A stretch of DNA of 64,000 nt from Halocaridina rubra (lineage: Eukaryota > Arthropoda > Malacostraca > Decapoda > Atyidae): the NCBI GenBank assembly GCA_037179515.1, contig JAXCGZ010013546.1:1-64000 (forward strand). The letters run 5' to 3'. The notes under the pieces were generated by a model. That model saw nothing but the letters and a program-made list of their open reading frames with translations. It searched no databases and had not been told where the DNA came from. How positions within the stretch are numbered: the stretch's first letter is position 1; every line of letters starts with the position of its first letter. A program made the translations under genes and the position numbers. This document shows, one piece after another, positions 46,621-63,645 of this stretch.

Positions 46621-48395
46621 CTATGGCGCCTCTGCTTCCAGCTCTATACTGCCCTCTCTGTGACTATGGTCTGTCTGGTGGCTATGGTGGCGGAACTGAA
46701 TGTCTTCTCTGTGGTTAACTTTCTTCTCTTGAGTTGCCCAAGCACGATCCAATTTAATTTCAAAGTTGCAAACAGATTTTGCTCCAACAACCGATTCTGG
46801 TAGACTGTTCCATACATCAACAACTATATCACAAAAGGAATACTTCCTCAAGTTCAGTCGTGGCCTTTGTTTGAATACCCTTTTGCTATTTACTCTTGTT
46901 GCTGATTCAAGCATAATGAAAAGGTCATTACACACCTCCTTGTCATATATTCCACTCATAATCTTAAACATTTCAATCATGTCTCCTCTTGTCCTCCGGT
47001 AAGCTAAGGTGTGAAGTTGTAACCTTCTCAGTCTTTCCTTGTATGGAAGGTCTCTCAGTGTGGGTATCAACTTGGTGGCTCTTCGCTGTACATTTTCTAT
47101 CGCCTCTACATCCCGAACTTTATATGGAGACCAGAGCTGGTTAGCATACTTAATATGGGGACGTACCAGAGCTGTATACAGAGGCTTGAAAGTTTCCTCG
47201 TTCAGTGCATAAATCACTCTCCGTATGAGTCCCACAAGCCTGTTTGCTTTGTTGATTTTTTCAGCTATATGTTCAGAAAAATTTAGTCCACTGTCAATTA
47301 CCACTCCCAAATCTTTTTCAGAAGACGCTTCTTTGAGCTCCTCTTCCATATTGTAAATTCTTTTTCCAGCTTTTGTTTTTCCTATTCTCATTTGAATACA
47401 TTTTCCTGGATGAAATTTAAGCAACCATATATCAGACCACTGTTTAGTTGCATCTAAATTGTCTTGCATTTTATTACAATCTTCTATATCAACTATTTTT
47501 CTGAAAATTTTCAAATCGTCCGCATAAAGATACACTTCTCCATTTTCTATAACCTCTGGCAAGTCATTTATGAATATCACAAACAGCAGTGGACCCAACA
47601 CCGATCCTTGTGGAACGCTGCTGATTACATCACTCCTGATTGAGGCTTCTCCGTTGACGATCACACGCTGCTATCTGCTAATCAAGAAGGACTTGATCCA
47701 TGCATATATGTCTCCTTTCATGTTGTATTCCTCTATTTTCTCACACAAGCGGCGATGCGGGACAGTGTCAAATGCTTTCCTGAAGTCACAATATGCGACA
47801 TCTACAGCCCCTCCCTCATCTAGAGTATTAACCCAGCTGTCCATAACTCGTATTAACTGTAGCGCCGTTGATCTCCAAGTTATGAATCCAAATTGCTTGT
47901 TGCTAAATAACTTATTTTCCTGCATGTGTTTCATTATATATTTCCGTACCATGGATTCCATTATCTTGCAGGCTATACTTGTTAGGCTTACTGGTCTACA
48001 GTTGCCTGGGTTACTGCGGTCTCCTTTTTTATATATTGCTGTGATGTTGGCTCTCTTCCAGTCTTGGGGGATTCTGTGCATCTTCAAATAAAGATAAAAA
48101 ATCATCTTCAATGGGTCCAAAATTTCCTCTACTGCCTCTTTCAAAACGCTAGGATGAAGACCGTCAGGTCCTGGTGATTTGTTCTTTTTCAACTTATCTA
48201 TTATAGTTTTTATATCTTTCCTTGTTATTTCTATAGTGTTTAATTCTGGGACTTGTTTACTCTGTACTTTTGGAATGTCACCTTCAGTTTCCCTCGTAAA
48301 CACACTGCCGAAGAATTCTGCCAGTACTTCTGCCTTTTCCTTATTGTCACTAGTTTTATCCTTTTTATCTACACTTGTGTACAGATCAGATATTA
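46621..48395 (-). pseudogene. 5'-truncated LINE copy (reverse transcriptase), in an intron of the sickle-tail/p140Cap-like gene
   Basis: Minus-strand CR1/Jockey-like ORF2 fragment of about 590 codons. Recognisable blocks in order are KNKSPGPDGLHPSVLKEA, RPVSLTSIACKIMES, CDFRKAFDTVPHRRL, SSVPQGSVLGPLLF, YLYADDLKIF and LVRPHIKYANQLWSPY. One in-frame stop interrupts it near 47668-47670, in what looks like the sequence preceding QRVIVNGE. The endonuclease domain is absent; similarity starts near 48395, so this is a typical 5'-truncated insertion. It is a different subfamily from the intact LINE at 30-34 kb, with a divergent sequence and a YADD rather than FADD box. It has the same orientation as the host gene, within the 5.9 kb intron between exons 3 and 4. 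Confidence 0.85.
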
Positions 48396-50520
48396 GATAT
48401 TTAAAGTACCATGAAAAATAACACTGCAAGGACAATAATAAGTCCTGAAATTCCCAACAAACATAAAAAATGAATGTAATTGGTAGGAGAGATGAAAGCT
48501 GTATAGGCAATTCCCTCTACAGCCTATTGGAGTTTCTCTTCTTAGCAAGAAGTCATACTTAGGTAAAAAGGAAAGCCTAAGAGTCACCCTCGAGGGGATA
48601 TATAAAAAGGAATCATCATCTCTACACGACTCAAAAAGCCTTATCTCAATCCCATTTCAACCTATTCTAAAAAAAAAAATGCATACATAGTACAAATAAT
48701 GAACTAAATCACCGTTCAGGGGTAAGAGAATTTGACTGCACACTAACAGGTCTAAATTCAGGTAAGGCCTTGTCACTTCTTTAAGTAAGAAAAAATAAAA
48801 TTTGCTTCTAAAAACCTGTGAAATTCAATAAATATATGCAGGTCTGCAAAGTATACTAAATAAAACCCTATGGGAAAGAAAGTACTCTAAAGTGAAGGAA
48901 ATCTTAACTAGGAGAAAAATTATTCTTTTTGAGTACTGTATTGTCCTCTTCCCTTTTAGAGTATTTATGTTCCTAATGATGAGGTCAAATGATCTCTTGA
49001 TGGTCAAATCGTATGAATCTTCTCTTAGCATTAGAAATATAGGTCTGGTCAGGTACTGTCTTCTCACACTATAACACTTAAGCCAATTTTCAATATCATT
49101 CTGGCTTTGGTCACACCTGTCTACGGTTTTCTTTTGGAATTGCGGATATGTAAAAACTTATCAAACCATATACAGGGTACTTATAAAAGGTATTAGATAC
49201 AAATGCTACATACGATGGTGTATAGAACATGTTCATTCACTGATGGTTTAAGGAGTCCAAATGACACTCCCTAATTTTGTCCTTAGTTCAGATAACTGTA
49301 TCAGCCAAGTGCTAATAAACTTATACTGTACAAATTAGAAAATATTTGAATATATCAAATCACACTAATGGGTTGGGAATCAAACCCTTCATTTAACTAA
49401 AGTTGGATGAAGTCGTCCCTGATATGTTGGCATAAGAGATGTTGTTAGAAACGGAACAAGAGTGTATAACTAAAAAGGCAAGAGAGAAGGAATTGAAGAT
49501 GAAGTAGTGGTAAAAAAAAAAAAATAAATAAAAAGCCTTGCTAATGTTTACATATCTGAAGAATTTCCTTAAGAGATTTGAAGACACATCCCAATAATGA
49601 GTACTTTTCAATTACTATTTTGGAACGTTGGCAGGATATTAGGACAGTTATACTATTTTCATGGGAAAAAATCGCACTGTATGGTAATTTACTACTTGTT
49701 AGACATCATCTCGTAATTACCTAATTGTTTCATCTTGTTAATATGCCTATTTGATTTTCACTCATCTCATGTGTGCATACACTTGATTATCAAAATAATT
49801 CATGTGTATCCCTTTAAAATGCATTGAGGCTGATAAAAAACCAGCAGAAAAACTAATGGAAATACAAATGAAGAAATGGAGCGGTACTGATCTCAACACC
49901 AAGATAATAGTTTTGTCTAAGTATGCAGGTGGCAAGCTGTGAATACTATAACATGTGAGCTAATTATGTCAACTCTACGAATTTCACTATACTGAAAGAC
50001 AAAAAGGAATTTACTGAACAATAAAGGGTCTGTATATATGGAGGCTACCACAGCAACTTAACAATGAGTGAAAGAAATTACTAGGCATATGGATCGAAGG
50101 CTAGACCCAGAAATGCATTCCTCTAGGCATTATGATAATTCTTATCAAGGCCTCCGAGTCCAGTATGGATCATCACAGTAATATGACTCCAAAATCAAAG
50201 CCGTAGAAACTGTTAGCTTCTGGTAAGGTTACCCACGGAGGAAAGGTCAAGGATGAGGTTCCAGATTAAGAATAACTCAACCCTTAAGTCCTCAATGGCG
50301 GACAAGGTGGATGAAGCAACTCAGTGACTGTGAAGGAGGATGAAAATCGCAACATATCCAACAACTGTCCTGGTTTCCTTGCCAGTGGCATCCGTTTGTT
50401 TATTATGTTGAAGGAAAAACCAGGTTCGAAATGTGATGTGTAGTTTACTGCTAATTATGGCTGGCCTAATCGATATAAGAAACTATTTCACAACATACTC
50501 TGAAGGTGAGTGAGAAATCT
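48396..50520. other. Intronic DNA between exons 3 and 4, 5' side of the LINE copy
   Basis: No repeat family or exon recognised. Confidence 0.5.
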
Positions 50521-50775
50521 GTGAGTATGGAAGCTGAAGATGGACCACAGTCTTCAACTAGTCAAGGAAGTGACATTGTGGAAAGTGCTGACATTACTGT
50601 GGAAATTACTGTAAGTTGAATTATTCCAAGCGAAGAAAATATTTTTGAGCAAATCGGGGAGAATGATTGGGATGATCCCAATTACATTCAACAGTTTGCA
50701 GTTCCAGATATAAAAAGGAGTTTAAAGATTAAGAAAAAAGTCATTAACCAAATTACAAAATCTTTCTTACCTTGA
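50521..50775 (+). pseudogene. Unidentified degenerate ORF overlapping the exon 3 splice donor
   Basis: A frame opens VSMEAEDGPQSSTSQGSDIV, passes one TGA, then continues IIPSEENIFEQIGENDWDDP and ends at TGA 50773-50775. Composition is acidic and Ser-rich with an aromatic DW motif, resembling the N-terminal parts of domesticated or decayed transposon proteins. I recognise no family. It is antisense to the sickle-tail/p140Cap-like gene and its last codons overlap exon 3's end. Confidence 0.3.
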
Positions 50776-50878
50776 TCGGGATAATATCAGTGCCATGTTT
50801 TCAACATCAGACATATTGACACGCAATCGCCTATTTATGACGTTGTTTCGCAGCTCTTCTACTTTCATTTCAAGGTCA
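50771..50878 (-). CDS. KIAA1217-like: Sickle-tail/p140Cap-like protein, AIP3-region exon 3 of 6
   Basis: Minus-strand exon of 108 bp (1 + 35 codons + 2) with a gtatttcag acceptor (AG at 50880-50879) and CAAG|gtaagaaa donor (gt at 50770-50769). It encodes DLEMKVEELRNNVINRRLRV followed by NMSDVENMALILSRS. This matches the family pattern of an acidic-Leu helix (DLE-x-VE-x-L), a short basic stretch, then a [KS]DVE-x-x-A-x-L motif, which is the most recognisable part of the KIAA1217/SRCIN1 coiled coil. The preceding intron is 3,498 bp and contains a SINE, a MITE and a TA array. Confidence 0.9.
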
Positions 50879-51082
50879 CTGAAATACAAAAATATATACT
50901 GCTATAAGTCGGCTCGACCATAACTGTACGTGCATTTGATTAACAGAAATTCATAATAATTATGTACATCATTACACAGGATAATAAAAATATTTGAAAA
51001 AGGTAGCTGAAAGTCTGAGGATGGGCTGGAAATATATTGCTCTCAATCTCATAAAATAATATAAGGAAAGACTTTCAATACA

Positions 51083-51222
51083 GTTCACTGGTAGGGTGTT
51101 CGATTAGGGAGGTGCTGGACCTGCGTTCATGCCCAAGCGGGGCAATATGAATGGCATCTAAAATTAATTCCCCAACTCAATCCGTTTATATCCACCTTCC
51201 AAAGGGTGACTAAAAGTGACAC
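51083..51222 (+). mobile_element. tRNA-derived SINE, copy 3 of 3
   Basis: TGGTAGGGTGTTCGATTAGG, then GGACCTGCGTTCATGCCC (B-box-like), GGCATCTAAAATTAATTCCC and TATCCACCTTCCAAAGGGTG. It is the most divergent copy. It lies in the intron between exons 2 and 3 of the sickle-tail/p140Cap-like gene, antisense to it. Confidence 0.6.
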
Positions 51223-52392
51223 ATTAAACGTAAAAAAAATTATATATATACAGCTATGGAAAGAAAGTCTTTATACAAGTGAAGTGAATGCTACTGGCTT
51301 GCTACACTTATCAATTCATAGGAGAGTTTTCATAAATCCAATTAGGTAAAAAATGCTTTATTAAGTTTACTTTTGTTTTGGAAGATTTTAGGGCACCAAG
51401 CTATACCTTAATGTTCCAGTACTTCTTTCTTTAATCAGAATAGTGTATTTAAACAAAAAGTATATCAGATGTCAAACAAGTGAAATAGAAGTCTATTTGT
51501 CAATTTTTTCTTCTTCTAAAATTGCATGTTTAAGGAGATTTATTAAACTAACTTCCCGTAGATTGTCACTGTTATAATGTAATCTCAGTAGGTGAATCAA
51601 ATACTTTAAATTATATAACTCATATTCAAGAAAGTAGAAGGAATTCATAAGTACAGAATATCGAATTGGTAAATAAATTTGAGGATTTAGAAATGGATTC
51701 TATTATAGGACACAACTAAACAGCAATATAAGGTTTAATCCAATATAAAACTGTCATATGTAAAAATGAAAATGTACTTCTGGGTAATCATGAAAACTTC
51801 ATGAGGACAAATTTAACCAGTAACACAGTTTTTATGAACTTCTTACTTGTTATTTTATTATAAAAAATAGGATAGCCTATTCTAAAGCTTACAATCAATT
51901 GAATTCATTGACTGAAGAGCCTTTCAGTAAGAAATTGTTGAAAATGTAACTTCAAAAGCAAACATAATAATACCTATTTTATTATACCTATTTCACTACA
52001 AGTGCTTTACAAGATCCAACAATTTACCTTAAAAAATTAAAAATCTTAAACGTCGCTACCAATAAAAAGTATACCCCGATACCCACATTCATATATGTAG
52101 CGATGAAGTATTGTAACCAAGCATATAAAAATCTAATTTAGTGGTGACCCAAGCAGGGAGGTAGAAGGATTGTGGCAGCCTATTATCTCCAAGGTGCTAA
52201 GAGGAGTGATTGCGGTGTATTAGTTTCTGGTGAATGTGCGTGCACTGACTCGGTCACTTCCCTTACAAAGGGACTAGTGGCGACTGCATATGTATGTATA
52301 TATGTATGTATGTTGTAATGGCAATACTGACGGTGTGGGAGAAAAAGAACACTTCCAGCGCATCTGTGTATCATATGAGCTAACTAACTGGA

Positions 52393-52555
52393 ATAAGGGA
52401 GCAAAGGGCTGGATTGCCAAAACTTCCAGAATATTATTTTTGCCACAGAACAACTGATGAAAGGAGTAAGGATGGGCAGAGTATGATAAATCCCTGTGTC
52501 ATTTCTTTTTGTACAGCTGCGGCCACTCAGCCGGCTTCAGTAGGATATGGGTCAT
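52393..52555 (+). repeat. Interspersed repeat family R1, copy 3
   Basis: Phrases in order are GGGAGCAAAGGGCTGGATTG, GAGTAAGGATGGGCAGAGTA, ACAGCTGCGGCCACTCAGCC and GGCTTCAGTAGGATATGGG. It lies in the intron between exons 2 and 3 of the sickle-tail/p140Cap-like gene. Confidence 0.55.
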
Positions 52556-53087
52556 GTTAAAAAGGGTAAAATTAAAGTAGGGGGTAGTAAAGTAGTCTAA
52601 CAATGTCAGCATGAGAAGCAGGCAATACATACATAAGGCTAACCAGTAATATGTAGAACATGAATATCTATATACAAGCTATTGTGAAAAATACAAAAAT
52701 AAATTACTCTTTTTAGGATATTATTAGCATCATATTTTCATAAGGCATGTCTAAAACATTATTCTAGCAAGAAACATGGTGCCTCTGATCACAGGATGAG
52801 AAAAAAAAATTCTAACCTCAATTAATGTATGCTAAACCTTGAAGGATGCTAATTTCAATTGTAAAAAAAATCACATAGAAAGCTCTCAAAAAATTATGTT
52901 TTTCTTTAAATTTTTCTATGCTCATTATCAAAAACTACAACCCATATGCATCAAGCTGATCCCATTAATATCAAAAGTGATTTTTATATAGAAATACATT
53001 TCATACCTACCTACCTGAGGTCTTCTGTGTTAAACACAATAGTGATAGGAAATTAAACTACACAAGCTAAAGATTTCATTTACAGGA

Positions 53088-53586
<499 letters not shown>

Positions 53587-54376
53587 CTGCTAATACGTAA
53601 TAAGACTGCAGCACTTCCATGAAAAATGCAATAAAATAGGGCAGTGAGGCAATACCAAACTTCAATATACAGTTGACCAAGGAGTGCTTTTAAGTTATAG
53701 TCATTTATAAAGTAGCATTTGCAATGATAGCTTTGAGTGCATTTTAGTATAACATGATACTTATCTTGCTCAGTGCACTGGACCTCTTATCAAAAATAAG
53801 AATTTTAGTAAATGTAGCATAACAAAATGTCCTTAAAGTCCATACTTACAGTTTCTTGACGTTTATACTAATAATTTCTCTAATTGAAGTTTTTAATGAA
53901 TAATAAAAATAAAGCTTATCGGTGTAACTAAATATATCCATTCATCACCTGTCCAAATAATAGTCCACATCTGATGTCTTGAACAGAAGGTGAACAAGGT
54001 TCATTGGTGACAATATCAACCAAAACAGTTTCAGATCAAATATTTACCCCGATTTCTTTTATAATAAGAAAAAAAAACCTAAGATGAACAAATACAGCTG
54101 AAATAAACATCAACAGCAAAGGTTTCAGATTTAAAGTGTACGACTGTTTTAATATCGAGAAGGTGAGGGTAAAAGTTTGTTAAATATTTGAAAAATGTTT
54201 CACTATATACAACTATACAGGCCTATACTCAGTAAAAAATGAAATGAAGATATTATATACAAAATTTTTCTAAACATACTAAACAGTCATGCCATTTTAA
54301 AAATATGGAATGGATCTTCATTTAAAAAAAAAAAAAAAGATCATAAATATTAACGAGACTGGCTATGAATACCTAC

Positions 54377-54499
54377 CACAGATCTTTGTCGAGCTTCATC
54401 ATATCCTGTCTGTAAGAGTCCTCCTCACGCTGTATCCTGACCCTCTCAGCATCCGCTGACCCTGGCAGTAAACACTCCTCGTTGGACTGCAGCAGCGTC
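54377..54499 (-). CDS. KIAA1217-like: Sickle-tail/p140Cap-like protein, internal exon 2 of 6
   Basis: Minus-strand exon of 123 bp (1 + 40 codons + 2) between a cttctcag acceptor (AG at 54501-54500) and a GTG|gtaggt donor (gt at 54376-54375). It reads TLLQSNEECLLPGSADAERV and ends MMKLDKDLC once joined to the following exon. The phases fit on both sides: the AC left by the upstream exon plus G makes Thr, and the TG at the end plus T of the next exon makes Cys. The short Pro/Gly-containing stretch followed by Arg/Glu-rich helix is a plausible hinge between two coiled-coil segments. Intron to the upstream exon is 860 bp. Confidence 0.85.
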
Positions 54500-55359
54500 C
54501 TGAGAAGTAATATTTATTTATTTAATGACCAGTGTCTTATGCTTTATAAGAAAGCCTAAATCAGATCAATTTCTTCTCCAGTGATAATTTAGATCTGACA
54601 GCCTATGCAGGCTTTTCCTTCACTGCTATACATAAGTAATGAACTCCACGTTAGGCCAATTAAGAATTGCAATGGACACCTGATAATGGAACTTTTTAGA
54701 GCTAAGATTCTAGGGGAGTGAAACTGCGACATGGGTGACACTGTATTTCCCATGCTCTGTCACGTTAAACAGTTCTTACTGTTGTTGTACTTGAGGTCAC
54801 TGGGAGGAGACAGCGTGGGGGGAAGAATAGATTCTTGGGGACTGCAGCTGGTGTTGATCTTTTGATCTCAAAATAAAATGTATATTTGACAGGATGAGGG
54901 ATAGGTAAGTCGTGCGTAAATAGAATAAACATACGGTAATGTTAAAAGCTGTGCAGAAAAGAATATTCTCTCCAAAATAACAGAACAATTAGATAAGTAT
55001 AAATACTGAAATACAAACTATAAGACTTAGGTTCCAATCATAAGATTAATGATCGACAACTGAACAAGCAATATACTTAAAAAGATAAGAAAAAAAAACT
55101 GATGACGATATAATCAAAAATAAATAATACACTTTAAACATCAAGAGAGTTTCCAATCCTAATGACAAGTAACAAAATGTCTTTCACAGGTGCTAGCTTG
55201 AGTCACATTGTAAAATATTAGAAGTAACAGTCACCGTAAAATATAAAAAATTCTTGCAATACTGAGCAATCCTGATAGTTTTCATTGTAGCACCTACTTA
55301 ATCTTGTCAGTAGGAATAATATTCGTTACCAAAGAACAATAAAAAAAAAGGTTTCTTAC

Positions 55360-55513
55360 GTGATTTTGGCTACAGTGTCACGAAGGATTTCTTTCATGGT
55401 GAGAGCATTTGCCTGTGAGGTTCGTCTGAGATTCCTTACGTCTGTTCTAAGTTCCTTTGCCTTCTTTTGCAAAACTCGTAACTGATTGTAGACTTCTGGA
55501 GAAAGCCGTAAAT
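55360..55513 (-). CDS. KIAA1217-like: Sickle-tail/p140Cap-like protein, internal exon (first of six seen in window)
   Basis: Most 5' exon of this gene that I can support. It is bounded on the minus strand by a tttgcag acceptor (AG at 55515-55514) and a gtaag donor (55359-55355). The 154 bp read as 2 + 50 codons + 2, starting [19 protein letters not shown] and rich in Leu, Lys, Arg and Glu, as in a coiled coil. Joined to the next exon it continues AKITTLLQSNEE. The family (vertebrate KIAA1217/sickle tail and SRCIN1/p140Cap) comprises cytoplasmic, actin- and Src-associated scaffold proteins with an AIP3/Bud6-like coiled-coil region; the match is by recognition of the downstream exons. No exon was found between here and the window's right edge, so the upstream intron exceeds 8.4 kb or holds exons I missed. 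No start codon is expected here. Confidence 0.85.
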
Positions 55514-55571
55514 CTGCAAAGAGCATAGTATTAAGAACTTATGGGAAGTATTTCTAGATGGCAAATTCTGA

Positions 55572-55775
<204 letters not shown>

Positions 55776-55844
55776 GGAGGGTTAAAAAAATAAAAACCAG
55801 ACCCAAAATATACTTTCAACAAGAGAGTTATGAAAGAGCTCTTA

Positions 55845-56085
55845 GGCCGCTTTCACACCAAAGTGGCACATCACATGCCATGTGGCACGCCAGTTGAAAA
55901 TGAACATCTGGAAATATATGAAACCTTTCACACACAAGTGGCATGACACGTCCCATGTGCTACGTGCGACTTGTGATGCAAGTTGCCTGTGGCACATGGG
56001 AAGCGTCACTTCTGTGTGAAAGGTTTTATATATTTCCAGATGTTCGTTTTCAACTGGCATGCCACATGCCACTTTGGTGTGATAC
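55845..56085. mobile_element. Palindromic MITE with 8 bp target-site duplication, copy 1
   Basis: The left half starts GGCCGCTTTCACACCAAAGT and the right half ends with its inverse CACTTTGGTGTGATAC. Internal phrases GAAACCTTTCACAC and GTGTGAAAGGTTTTA are also inverse, so the whole 241 bp folds back. It is flanked by AGCTCTTA at 55837-55844 and 56086-56093, an 8 bp duplication as made by hAT-type transposases. Confidence 0.8.
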
Positions 56086-56364
56086 AGCTCTTACAATGTG
56101 AAGTTTTTCTTTTATAAGTTTGACTTAACCAAGTAAAAAGAGTCGAAATTTTGACTTTTGAGAACATATTGTACAAAAGGAAAAATGGCATCCACTCAGC
56201 ATATAAAATGCATAATATACAGTGCTGTTATTTGCGTCGAATAAAGTATTGCATACTACGCAATGAAAAAATTTCAAATGTCTTTTGATGGTACTCTACA
56301 GCATATGCAACTATCAAATATGGGATATCTGATTAAGAATCCTTATATCAAAGTGTTCCAACAT

Positions 56365-56641
56365 GGCCGCTTTCACACCAAAGTGGCATGTCGCACATGA
56401 CATGCCACGTGGGATGCCAGTTGAAAACAAACATCCGGAAATATATGAAACCTTTCACAGAGAAGTGGCGTGACGCATCCCGTGTGCCACGTGCAACTTG
56501 TGTCATGAGTCATACGTGGCACATGGGACGTGTCATGCCACTTCTGCGTGAAAGGTTTCATATATTTTTGGATATTCGTTTTCAACCGGCGTGCCACGTG
56601 GCATGCCACGTGCGACGTGCCACTTTGGTGTGAAAGCTGTC
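56365..56641. mobile_element. Palindromic MITE, copy 2
   Basis: Same family as 55845-56085, 280 bp away. Ends are GGCCGCTTTCACACCAAAGT and (reverse complement) GACAGCTTTCACACCAAAGT. Several internal CATGCCACGTG-type palindromes are present and it is unusually GC-rich for this window. No convincing target duplication is visible (TCCAACAT versus TATCAGTT). Confidence 0.8.
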
Positions 56642-57228
56642 TATCAGTTAAATATACTATTTAGTTCAGACAATGTAATCTACACCGTTATGTGTTATTA
56701 TAATTTACTTATTCCACTAGAATGCCGAGACATGATGTGTTTGTCATATTGACAAAATACATTAGCATATCATTTTCATAATTTGAAGATATAGAAAATA
56801 TTACAATTACTTTCATTTATATTATAACCATGCCATACACTTCTGACAATGCTCAAAGAATATATTACAACAAATTAAAAGAAAAAATCCGGTAAAAATG
56901 TAGAGAAGTAATTAATTTTCCTCTTTAACTTAATGTAAAAGAGAAAAATTTTATATTTTCCAATTTATATTGGAAAATATCAAAGGATCAAGAGAAGCCT
57001 CCTTTTTTTTTCACTGGCATAAATGAAGGCACTTGTCTCACTGTACATTTATGAGTATCTATACCTTTAATATAGATATATGTATAGAATTTGCAGGTGC
57101 TCCATTTTGAGCATATTATAAAAATTATAAATTAGAATATACATGGAAATGGTAAAGTGCCAAAATTATACAAGGAATAGTTTACTTTTCACTATTGGTG
57201 TGAAGCATAGAGCTAAATTGAGTCTTAA

Positions 57229-57566
57229 GCCCGATTTCTTAAACAGTGTAAACCTAGGATACCATATTGTTAGTTAGCTGGACACACAAATGGATTTCAT
57301 AAACGCATCTGACGCAGTTCTGTGTATGGTTAGGATCCCGTACTGTCTATGGCCCGATTTCTTAAACAGTGTAAACCTAGGATACCATATTGTTAGTTAA
57401 TTAGACACACACAAATGGATTTCATAAACGCATCTGACGCGGTTCTGTGTATGGCTAGGATCCCGTACACAGAACCGTGTCTGATGCGTTTATGAAATCC
57501 ATTTCTGTGTGTCTAGCTAACTAACAAAATGGCATCCTAGGTTTACACTGTTTAAGAAATCGGGCC
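57229..57566. mobile_element. Foldback element with a duplicated left arm
   Basis: The arm starting GCCCGATTTCTTAAACAGTG occurs at 57229-57350 and again at 57351-57461. It is followed by its inverse (57462-57566) ending CTGTTTAAGAAATCGGGCC. The loop between the second and third arms is about 14 nt, between GGTTCTGTGTA and TACACAGAACC. Both outer ends touch TTAA, which suggests but does not prove a TTAA target duplication. Confidence 0.85.
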
Positions 57567-60118
<2,552 letters not shown>

Positions 60119-60124
60119 CTTTGT

Positions 60125-63289
<3,165 letters not shown>

Positions 63290-63645
63290 AAAAGAGCTAT
63301 AGAGGAAGAAGAGGAGAAGGAGGAAGATTAAAAAAGAAGATGAAGAGAAAGAAGAGAAGGAGAAGGAGGAAGATGAAGAAAATGATGAAGAAGAAAAAGA
63401 AGATGAAGAGAAAGAAGAATAATGAAGTGAAGATACAACGAAGAAGAAGAAGAAGAAGAAGAAGGAGTAAGAGAAAGAGAGAATGAAGAAGAGGAGGAAG
63501 AAGAAGAAAGAGAATGAGGAGTAGCAAGAGAGAATGAAAAAGAAAAAATAAAGTGGAAGACAGAATAATGAAGAGGAAGACAAATGACAAAAAGAAAAAG
63601 AGGAAGAATAAGAAGAGGAAAAAGAAAAAGAAAGAGACTTACATA
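63290..63645. repeat. Polypurine tract (GAA/GGA-rich)
   Basis: About 350 bp in which the plus strand is almost entirely G and A, with only occasional T or C, in irregular GAAGAAGAGGAGG mixtures. Long ORFs on either strand here are by-products of the low complexity. Confidence 0.9.

Noticed and set aside
47570..48091. 173-codon plus-strand ORF
   Set aside because: Antisense shadow of the minus-strand reverse transcriptase fragment.
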